Shown here one piece after another: positions 1-5,122 of a DNA stretch of 5,211 nt. The stretch covers positions 1 through 5,211 of the forward strand of contig CAKQOW010000087.1 in NCBI GenBank assembly GCA_934256595.1, written 5' to 3'. Under the pieces are notes generated by a model. That model had not been told where the DNA came from and did no database searches. It saw only the letters and a program-made list of their open reading frames with translations. The stretch comes from an uncultured Clostridia bacterium. Lineage in GTDB: Bacteria; Bacillota; Clostridia; Peptostreptococcales; Anaerovoracaceae. Each line of letters opens with the position of its first letter. Within the stretch, counting starts at the first letter, position 1. The position numbers and the translations under genes were made by a program.

Positions 1-3000
1 TAGTTCTTGCCCTTAACAGGGTTAGTGTTAGTGTAAGTGTTTGTAGTCTTGTTTACAGTGTTCTTGTATCCTGAACCCTTCTTAGTTGACTTGTAGAACT
101 TGTAAGTTACTGTGTAGCCATTGTCTATAAGAGTCTGAACGTCAGCCTTAACTGTAACTTTAACTTTCTTACCAACCTTAGCAGTTCTTACAGCGATTGA
201 AAGATCCTGTACGTATGCCTTTGCATCTTCTGCTGTGAACTTAATCATTTTCTCAGCATCAACAAGTTTGTCGTAGTATTTTGGATCTACTGAAACTCTT
301 TCAGCAAGTGTAAGGGCGTTATACGCTTCTCTTGCAGCTTTTACTGCAGCTGGATCTGATCCATCAGCAGGAAGTTTGGCAATAGCTTCTTCAACTGCTT
401 TTACAGCGGCCTTTGATAATAATGTTTCAACGCCATTAGTTCCTGTTAATTCATTTTCTGAAACTCCAGCAGGATAAGTTGCATCTTCATTTTCTACTTT
501 ATAGAATGCTTTATATGCCTCTACAGCTTCTCTTAATGCTTTTACTGCATCAGCCTCATCAGTAGTTACTTTACCATATTTCATTATAGCAGTGTAAGCA
601 TCTTTGATGGCTTTTGCTTCAGCAGCTTTAATTGTATTGTATGCAGAGTCAACTTTACCAGTTAAAACTTTAAGTGCTGCTCCACCCTGAACTAAGTCAA
701 CATAAGCGTTAAAGTCTTCAATATCCTTCTTTAATGTAGCAACTGTTTCTTTATCTGCAACTGTTACCTTTGTTGGAACCGCTGCTGCTCTTTCTTCAAG
801 GGCTTTCTTTTCAGTCTCTAAAGTTGCTTTTGCTTTAAGGTTATCAATTTCTGTTTTTGCATTTGCATAAGCTGTTTTTAATTCGTCAACAGTATAGCAA
901 CCGTCAAAGTTATACCAGTCAGCGCCATAAAGGTCTGTTGCAAATTTTTCAGTACTTGTTATAGTATAGTTTTTCCATGCTTTTGTTGCTTCAAGACCTG
1001 ATTTTTTGTAATCAATATAAGCCTTGATTTCTGCCTTGTACTGAGCCAGTAAATCTTTAAATTCTTTTGTAGCCTGAGCTTTTGCTTTATCTGCCTTTGT
1101 AGGGATTGCATTGAATTTTTCAAGACCTGCAAGGAATGCAGCATCAGCTTCATCTATAGTTTTGGCAGCATATAATGCATCGATTGTTGCCTGTTTAACT
1201 GCCATTACTTCGTCATATTTGCCTTTTTCAAAAGCAACTGTGTTCCAGCCAGCAACACCGGTATAAGTTCTTGTTCCTATTTCAATGTTGTTTGCACCTG
1301 AAGCTAATTCTTTTATTCTATCTAGTAAAGCTTTTTCCTTAGTGTTTGAACCTAATTCTATCTTATTTACAGCGGTTACATTTGCAGCCTTATAAGTTTC
1401 ATCTATTCTGTTCTTTAATGCAGTATCAATGTCATATGAAGTTGTTCCATCGATACCAATTGAAGCTTTAGCAAGTTCTGCATCTTTCTTAAGCTGTGCA
1501 ACTTTCTTAACTTTAGCTAAAACAAGTGCTTCATCGTTTACTGTTTTATCAACTGTAAGAATTCCTGCTGCGAATCCCCAGTTAGTATCATTAACCTTTG
1601 CATTTGCTGCATTGAATGGTTTGCCAAAGTCTTTAATCAAGCAAGTATAATCATCGCAATCGTTTATCATATATGTAAGGACTTCGATTGCTGCAGCATT
1701 CTGATCTTTTGCATCTGCAACAGCTTCTTCTAAAGCTGCTACCTTTTTAGCATCGGCTTTTGCACCTTTTAGCTGTTCACTAAAGAGTGCAGAGTTAAGG
1801 CCATTAATACCACTATAATTAGTTCCTGCAACAGCTATAACTTTGGTATCTGCATAGTATTTGTTTATTGTTGCTGTTAGTTCTGTTGAAACTTTGTTCT
1901 TGGCCCATTCAAGCTTTGCAGCTTCTGTTGGCTCGTCAGCAATTTTTGTAATTGCGTTAAGTCCATCACCAAAGTCATAAAATTTAGCGTCCACAGCTGT
2001 ACTTCCTGCACCTGCAGCAGTGCCTGCTGTATAGTAAACTTTTTCGCCTGTATATACAGCACCTGTTGGATCTGCCTGATTAACAGCGGCTTTATAGATA
2101 GCATTTATTAAAGCTATGTTTTCATAATACGTTGCTGCTGGTGATGAAGGCTGAACAACAGAAGCTTCTGTCATCAATGTATCCCATGTAGCAGCTTTAG
2201 CTTCTACAGCATATACCGCATTGTATGCTGTAGTAACAATTTTGCTGGCCTTATCGTAGTTGCTTTCAGCCGTATTGTTATATTCTTTCGAATATGCAGC
2301 AAGATCGATATTTGTGATAGCTGTTAATGCAGCTTCTCTTGCAGCTTTTACAACTTCCTGTGCAACTAAGTCTCTGTGAGTTTCACTACTTGCACCATTA
2401 GCAAATAGAGCCTTATAAGTATCAGCATCTATAGTGTTAAGTGCAACAGCAGTATCAACTGCTTCATATTTGTTATTAGTCTTTGTTAAAGGCTTGAATT
2501 TAATAGTGTCAGCTAAGTTGAGATCTTTGTATACCGGATAATATAATCCATCATCGTCAGCTTTTGCAACAGCACTTCCTTCAGTTGCAAAATATCCTGA
2601 GAATTCTCCATAAACAGTACCACCTACAGTAGTGCCACCTAAGTCTTTTCTCGCATATAAGCTATTTAAATTCTCGTTTAATTTGCTATTTATTGCTTCG
2701 ATAGCCGGATTATAAACAGCTTTGTCATAAATAGCTTCTACTGAAGTTTTTGTAACTTCTACAGTCTTACCACCAACTGTCATTTCTGTTTTATCAGCAC
2801 CCTTAAAAATGCTGTATAACGCATCGTTTTTAGCCTTAGTCATATCACTGATAAGAGTATCAGCAGATGCTTTAATTTCTGTTACAGCCTGATCATAAGT
2901 TACTAACTTATCTGATCCAGGAGCCTTAGCAGCAAAAGCACTCATAGCTGAACCGAATGTGAATGTAAAGCCTACAGCCAGTGCAAGAAGAATTGATAAA

Positions 3001-3011
3001 AATTTCTTCAT
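1..3011 (-). CDS. Large secreted surface (S-layer-like) protein, N-terminal 1003 residues, 3' end outside window
   Basis: I followed one frame from the ATG at 3011-3009 to the window edge and found no stop; the gene continues beyond position 1. Residues 1-27 form a Sec signal peptide: MKK, a hydrophobic core (FLSILLALAVGFTFTF), and a likely signal peptidase I site after AFA (residue 27). The mature protein is rich in Ala, Lys, Thr, Glu and Asp. It looks largely helical or coiled, with many short runs such as 'EAYKAFYK', and has only three Cys (452, 457, 705). Residues 880-923 carry a pattern frequent in Firmicutes surface proteins (LP..., AAREAYNALTLAERVSV, then YYDKL and AE). Residues about 936-1003 begin a beta-rich module with TAKVGKKVKVTVKAD, NGYTVTYKFYKSTKKGSGYK and a Thr/Asn-rich stretch, which I associate with C-terminal modules of clostridial surface proteins. 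No SLH repeat, LPXTG or enzyme motif is visible in the part present. The start is supported by AAAGGAAA upstream, with AGGA ending 10 nt before the ATG. The role is probably structural or adhesive; the exact function is unknown. Confidence 0.85.
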   Translation of the reverse strand, partial: MKKFLSILLALAVGFTFTFGSAMSAFAAKAPGSDKLVTYDQAVTEIKASADTLISDMTKAKNDALYSIFKGADKTEMTVGGKTVEVTKTSVEAIYDKAVYNPAIEAINSKLNENLNSLYARKDLGGTTVGGTVYGEFSGYFATEGSAVAKADDDGLYYPVYKDLNLADTIKFKPLTKTNNKYEAVDTAVALNTIDADTYKALFANGASSETHRDLVAQEVVKAAREAALTAITNIDLAAYSKEYNNTAESNYDKASKIVTTAYNAVYAVEAKAATWDTLMTEASVVQPSSPAATYYENIALINAIYKAAVNQADPTGAVYTGEKVYYTAGTAAGAGSTAVDAKFYDFGDGLNAITKIADEPTEAAKLEWAKNKVSTELTATINKYYADTKVIAVAGTNYSGINGLNSALFSEQLKGAKADAKKVAALEEAVADAKDQNAAAIEVLTYMINDCDDYTCLIKDFGKPFNAANAKVNDTNWGFAAGILTVDKTVNDEALVLAKVKKVAQLKKDAELAKASIGIDGTTSYDIDTALKNRIDETYKAANVTAVNKIELGSNTKEKALLDRIKELASGANNIEIGTRTYTGVAGWNTVAFEKGKYDEVMAVKQATIDALYAAKTIDEADAAFLAGLEKFNAIPTKADKAKAQATKEFKDLLAQYKAEIKAYIDYKKSGLEATKAWKNYTITSTEKFATDLYGADWYNFDGCYTVDELKTAYANAKTEIDNLKAKATLETEKKALEERAAAVPTKVTVADKETVATLKKDIEDFNAYVDLVQGGAALKVLTGKVDSAYNTIKAAEAKAIKDAYTAIMKYGKVTTDEADAVKALREAVEAYKAFYKVENEDATYPAGVSENELTGTNGVETLLSKAAVKAVEEAIAKLPADGSDPAAVKAAREAYNALTLAERVSVDPKYYDKLVDAEKMIKFTAEDAKAYVQDLSIAVRTAKVGKKVKVTVKADVQTLIDNGYTVTYKFYKSTKKGSGYKNTVNKTTNTYTNTNPVKGKN

Positions 3012-3019
3012 TTCGGTTA

Positions 3020-3030
3020 TTTCCTTTCTT
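3020..3030 (-). promoter_or_regulatory. Ribosome binding site of the surface-protein gene
   Basis: On the minus strand the sequence GAAAGGAAAT lies just upstream of the ATG at 3011. AGGA ends 10 nt before the start codon. It fixes this start, because the following codons give a classical signal peptide. Confidence 0.6.
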
Positions 3031-3045
3031 TTTGTTCTTTGTCTC

Positions 3046-3116
3046 CCACAGGTCCATATAGCCTTTGATTTCCTTGTTCCGGTGGGCTAACGATTTGATT
3101 TGGAGTGTGCCTGTGG
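3046..3116 (-). promoter_or_regulatory. Stem-forming leader upstream of the surface-protein gene
   Basis: The arms CCACAGG (3046-3052) and CCTGTGG (3110-3116) are perfectly complementary. They are extended by TCCA (3053-3056) pairing with TGGA (3101-3104), leaving GTGTG (3105-3109) as a one-sided bulge. A third helix pairs TAGCC (3059-3063) with GGCTA (3085-3089) and encloses a 21-nt loop. Three nested helices in 71 bp exceed what I expect by chance. The element lies 34 nt upstream of the surface-protein ATG, so it would sit in that gene's 5' untranslated RNA. It could stabilise the mRNA, act as a riboswitch or protein-binding leader, or be a transposon-like palindrome. I compared it from memory with c-di-GMP, cobalamin, SAM, ZTP and THF riboswitch consensus motifs and it matches none. 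There is no U-tract, so it is not a typical terminator. Confidence 0.45.
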
Positions 3117-3139
3117 CTTAAAACGTTGAAATTTCAACA
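3096..3139. repeat. 44-bp direct repeat, copy 1, with 14-bp palindrome
   Basis: This block matches 4964-5007 in the same orientation at 41 of 44 positions; the differences are at 3115, 3117 and 3119. It starts with TGATTTGGAGTGTGCCTGT and ends with the perfect palindrome GTTGAAATTTCAAC (3125-3138) plus one A. Its left half contains one arm of the leader stem (CCTGTGG). The two copies are 1868 bp apart and bracket the toxin-antitoxin-chaperone operon. It could be a recombination site, a dispersed repeat, or a shared regulatory element containing a dimeric repressor site. Confidence 0.8.
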
Positions 3140-3379
3140 ATTTTACTCGCTTGATTACTATAGGGATTTGAAATAAAAATCAGTGGTGCACTCGTATGTT
3201 TTTTCTGTCTGGTGTAAATAAAGAATAATTTGTTTGAGTTTATAAATTAACGAGAAAAGGCAAACTGCTATGGATAATAAAACAAGCAAAAAAGCCTGAT
3301 AGCTATAATTAATAATGACTTTATATCATAAAAACATATTGCATAGGTACAACTTTAAACAAATTTTTTTGAGAAAGTG
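3140..3379. other. AT-rich divergent intergenic stretch without a gene
   Basis: No convincing gene lies here. It separates the surface-protein gene from the plus-strand operon. A nine-codon frame (ATG at 3270, stop ending 3299) is too short to support. AGGC (3258-3261), GCTAT (3267-3271), GCCT (3294-3297) and ATAGC (3299-3303) could in principle interleave as a small pseudoknot. ATAGGTA at 3343-3349 is the inverse of TACCTAT at 3390-3396 in the operon promoter and may be a second half-operator. I found no good -35/-10 pair for the surface-protein gene on the minus strand. Confidence 0.4.
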
Positions 3380-3408
3380 TTGTTTTTATTACCTATATGT
3401 AATATTAT
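3380..3408 (+). promoter_or_regulatory. Promoter of the toxin-antitoxin-chaperone operon
   Basis: A sigma-70-type pair is visible: TTGTTT (3380-3385), a 17-bp spacer, and TATTAT (3403-3408). Transcription would start near 3414, giving a leader of about 27 nt before the toxin ATG at 3442. It is the best-spaced pair in the upstream region. The surrounding DNA is so AT-rich that other placements, such as TTGAGA at 3369, cannot be excluded. Confidence 0.5.
3387..3404. promoter_or_regulatory. Inverted-repeat operator overlapping the operon promoter
   Basis: TATTAC-CTATAT-GTAATA is a perfect 6-6-6 inverted repeat. It fills the spacer between the proposed -35 and -10 boxes and overlaps the first bases of the -10. 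This is where a dimeric XRE-type antitoxin would be expected to bind to repress its own operon. The core TACCTAT recurs inverted at 3343-3349, which could give a second, weaker site. Binding by the antitoxin encoded at 3836 is an inference from the usual autoregulation of such operons. Confidence 0.5.
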
Positions 3409-3441
3409 ATAGAATATACAGAATTGAAAGTGGAACAATAA

Positions 3442-3846
3442 ATGGATAGATATACAGCAAAGATTCAAATAGAAGATATTTTAAACGGGGTTCTTTTCCA
3501 TGAAAAAGTAATAGATGAGATCCTAGAATTGGTTATGGATAGTGGAATTGAAAGTCAATTTTTTAAGAAATTAATTACTAATATAGAACTGCTTAAGAAT
3601 TTAGGTACCAATGTTATTCAAACAAAGAATTTTGAAAAGCTAAAAAATATAGATGATTTATATTCAATGAAATTTAAAGGCAAAAATATGAACCTTCGCC
3701 TTTTATATTCCTATGACATTCAATCGTCTGCAATTATGCTTCATTGCTTTTATGAAAAAGATGATTCTAAAAAAGGTAATTATTCAAGTCATATTCCGAT
3801 AGCATTAGAAAGAAAACAAGAAATGGAGAAAAGTTATGAAAAATAA
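3442..3846 (+). CDS. higB: RelE/HigB-like toxin of a toxin-antitoxin-chaperone operon
   Basis: This 134-residue protein resembles the RelE/ParE superfamily in the HigB / phage Gp49-like branch. Such toxins usually cleave mRNA on the ribosome and stop growth. After a helical N-terminal half (about residues 12-70), the fold's typical beta-sheet half follows: 'LYSMKFKGKNMNLRLLYSYD' (73-92) fits the family pattern of a strand with a conserved Arg (R86) and Tyr (Y89). Then 'IMLHCFYEKDDSKKG' (98-112) fits the strand ending in F-x-K-K, and 'IPIALERKQEM' (118-128) is the closing helix with A-x-x-R. The N-terminal half is somewhat long for a RelE-type toxin. R86, K110, K111 and R124 are candidate functional residues; I infer this from family patterns. 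A weak Shine-Dalgarno, AAGTGGA, lies 7 nt before the ATG. The gene is first in the operon and its last 11 bp overlap the antitoxin gene, consistent with coupled translation. Toxin-before-antitoxin is the HigBA order. The specific HigB name is tentative. Confidence 0.83.
   Translation: MDRYTAKIQIEDILNGVLFHEKVIDEILELVMDSGIESQFFKKLITNIELLKNLGTNVIQTKNFEKLKNIDDLYSMKFKGKNMNLRLLYSYDIQSSAIMLHCFYEKDDSKKGNYSSHIPIALERKQEMEKSYEK
3825..3828 (+). promoter_or_regulatory. Ribosome binding site of the antitoxin gene, inside the toxin gene
   Basis: GGAG lies 7 nt before the antitoxin ATG at 3836, within the last codons of the toxin gene. It is stronger than the toxin's own site (GTGGA), as expected if the antitoxin must be made in excess. 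Confidence 0.6.
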
Positions 3847-4225
3847 AGTTAACCAACTGGCTGAAACAATATCACAGACTTTATCATCAAGTGATATTGC
3901 AGCGGCTAAGCAACTGGCTAAAATATCATCTGTTATTTTATCGAACAGATTAGAAAGAGGAATGAATCAGAAACAGTTTGCTGAATTTGTAGGTGTTTCG
4001 CAGGGAATGATATCAAAATGGGAAAGCGGAGAGTATAATTTTACTGTTGAAACCCTTGCAAATATTTGTGAAAAACTAAATCTTGATTTTGATGTTATCC
4101 TGTCTTCAAGATGGACTGTTCCTAAAAGCGGTAAATCAGGTTTTATAAAATTACCTGGCTGGCATAGTGCAAACGCTAATGAAAATGATAATACTAAAAA
4201 AAGTTCAAGATTTGAGGTGGCATAA
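3836..4225 (+). CDS. higA: XRE/HigA-like antitoxin with C-terminal chaperone-addiction-like tail
   Basis: This 129-residue protein has a clear Cro/C1 (XRE) helix-turn-helix at about residues 33-89. Helices 2 and 3 are 'NQKQFAEFVGVSQGMISKWE' (44-63), followed by 'TVETLANICEKLNLDFDVIL' (70-89). It should bind the toxin, bind DNA, and repress the operon promoter. A helical N-terminal extension (1-32) precedes the DNA-binding domain. After the domain comes a tail of about 40 residues (90-129) with exposed-looking aromatic and hydrophobic residues (W93, F103, I104, L106, W109) followed by a polar Asn/Lys/Ser-rich end. In TAC systems such as M. tuberculosis HigA1, a C-terminal extension called ChAD makes the antitoxin unstable unless the SecB-like chaperone binds it. 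The tail here has that position and character, though I see no sequence identity to claim. The gene overlaps the toxin by 11 bp and its stop overlaps the next start (TAATG). Confidence 0.88.
   Translation: MKNKVNQLAETISQTLSSSDIAAAKQLAKISSVILSNRLERGMNQKQFAEFVGVSQGMISKWESGEYNFTVETLANICEKLNLDFDVILSSRWTVPKSGKSGFIKLPGWHSANANENDNTKKSSRFEVA
4214..4220 (+). promoter_or_regulatory. Ribosome binding site of the SecB-like gene, inside the antitoxin gene
   Basis: GAGGTGG lies 4 nt upstream of the ATG at 4225, within the last codons of the antitoxin gene. With the TAATG stop/start overlap it suggests translational coupling of antitoxin and chaperone. Confidence 0.6.
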
Positions 4226-4671
4226 TGAATATTGAAAACATAACAGCTGATTTTCAGCTTATAGGTACACGGATTGCAAAACTGACTATCGATAATGAGT
4301 TTATATCAATTGATTTAAATGATGAATCTGTAACAAGAGAAATAGATGCATCATATGATATCAGCCCTGTTTTTACAGTCAATGGCCTGATGGCACAGAA
4401 TATAATGATGTATATACGTCTTAAAATATCCAATGGTGAGTTCCATACATTTATAAATCTTGACCTTGAAGGATGTTATATCTTCGATGGTAAAGACAAA
4501 GAGCAACTTTATGAAATGATTACAATAAACGGAACAGCAACACTGTATTCAATAGCCAGAGGAATGATTTCCAGCATTACCAGCCATATGTGTACAAATG
4601 GAACATTAATCCTTCCTATGATTAATATGTTTAAGTTGCGGGATGGCATTAATAAGCAGGATAACAAATAA
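4225..4671 (+). CDS. secB: SecB-like chaperone of the toxin-antitoxin-chaperone operon
   Basis: This 148-residue protein resembles SecB, the tetrameric cytosolic holdase that keeps exported proteins unfolded (E. coli SecB is 155 residues). The order of elements agrees. First is an N-terminal strand region with 'ADFQLIGTRIAKLTI' (8-22; compare the start of SecB, 'FQIQRIYTKDISFE'). Alternating strands follow, including 'MMYIRLKIS' (61-69) and 'FINLDLEGCYIFDG' (76-89; compare 'FLCEVQQGGIFSI'). The most diagnostic segment is 'ATLYSIARGMISSITSHM' (105-122) against E. coli 'NILFPYARECITSMVSRG' (recalled from memory), then 'LILPMINMFKL' (128-138) at the place of SecB 'LNLAPVNFDALF'. The Ala-Arg pair (111-112) of the long helix is kept, but the usual YPYARE is changed to YSIARG. 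The end is short and basic/polar, unlike the acidic E. coli tail that contacts SecA. The gene starts on the antitoxin stop (TAATG). As third gene after a toxin and XRE antitoxin, it should be the TAC chaperone that protects the antitoxin. A general export role is possible but unproven. Confidence 0.83.
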   Translation: MNIENITADFQLIGTRIAKLTIDNEFISIDLNDESVTREIDASYDISPVFTVNGLMAQNIMMYIRLKISNGEFHTFINLDLEGCYIFDGKDKEQLYEMITINGTATLYSIARGMISSITSHMCTNGTLILPMINMFKLRDGINKQDNK

Positions 4672-4681
4672 CCTGATATAA

Positions 4682-4708
4682 GAACAGACTGGTTTTGCTG
4701 GTCTATTC
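4682..4708 (+). terminator. Weak hairpin downstream of the operon
   Basis: An imperfect stem pairs AGACTGG (4686-4692) with CTGGTCT (4698-4704), including two G-T pairs, around a TTTTG loop. It is extended beyond one mismatch by GAA/TTC. It begins 10 nt after the SecB-like stop codon. No U-tract follows directly, so it may be an inefficient terminator or an mRNA 3' end stabiliser. Confidence 0.3.
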
Positions 4709-4963
4709 AATACTTGGATAGTTTATTTAATTGATTTTAAACTGAGGAGTACGCACTTACCTGATTTTTTCCCGATGCATTTGATTATGCTAGACTCTTT
4801 TAGAATTTTGATATGGCAATCTGCAGTTCTAGGGCAGTATTAAAGCTTTTTTCTGTTTCTGCAGTTGCGGTATAAGGATTGCTTTCCAGTCCTTTAAGAA
4901 GTCGCATATCAATAAGGCTTAATTCTTTTCCGGTATTATTGATGACACTGTTAGACAACAGTC
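4709..4963. other. Non-coding or degenerate stretch, open on the minus strand
   Basis: No gene here can be supported firmly. On the minus strand the frame from about 4960 to the stop ending at 4800 is open and reads protein-like ('KELSLIDMRLLKGLESNPY' and 'FNTALELQIAISKF'). The longest version would start at an ATG at 5051, but that start has no ribosome binding site and would translate straight through the repeat. The next start, at 4907, gives only 35 residues. I do not recognise the product; it could be the 3' remnant of a gene interrupted when the repeat arrived. A perfect 6-bp hairpin ACTGTT-AGAC-AACAGT (4947-4962) abuts the left end of repeat copy 2. Confidence 0.3.
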
Positions 4964-5007
4964 TGATTTGGAGTGTGCCTGTAGTTAAAAACGTTGAAAT
5001 TTCAACA
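4964..5007. repeat. 44-bp direct repeat, copy 2, with 14-bp palindrome
   Basis: This is the same-orientation partner of 3096-3139 (41 of 44 positions identical). The palindrome GTTGAAATTTCAAC (4993-5006) and the first 19 bp are fully conserved. The stem arm that reads CCTGTGG in copy 1 reads CCTGTAG here and has no complementary arm to its left, so the leader structure of copy 1 is not preserved. It forms the right boundary of the segment that carries the toxin-antitoxin-chaperone operon. Confidence 0.8.
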
Positions 5008-5122
5008 TTTTTGACATAAAACAAATTTGATTTCACCAAGGTAGATTTCATTTAAATAACTATAAATTTATCAAAAATGTATTTTAAAATCATTTAAAAA
5101 AAGATATACTAAGATATAAGAT

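Noticed and set aside
959..1153. Minus-strand open frame of 64 codons
   Set aside because: It is a shifted-frame shadow of the surface-protein gene, whose real frame reads through this interval without a stop.
1429..1650. Plus-strand open frame of 73 codons
   Set aside because: It is antisense to the surface-protein gene; its Ala/Ser/Leu-rich translation is what the complementary Ala/Lys codons produce, and I see no ribosome binding site.
1877..2104. Minus-strand open frame of 75 codons
   Set aside because: It is another frame shadow of the surface-protein gene; the Leu/Gln-rich translation has no domain pattern.
3270..3299. Nine-codon leader peptide (MDNKTSKKA)
   Set aside because: It is too short, lacks a well-placed ribosome binding site and lies upstream of the proposed operon promoter.
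3251..3303. c-di-GMP-I riboswitch suggested by GGCAAAC
   Set aside because: Only this short word matches; the other conserved blocks and paired elements of that riboswitch are missing.
4800..5051. 83-codon minus-strand open frame taken as a full gene
   Set aside because: Its start has no ribosome binding site and its first third translates the 44-bp repeat, so the full frame is not credible; only the downstream part is kept as a possible remnant.
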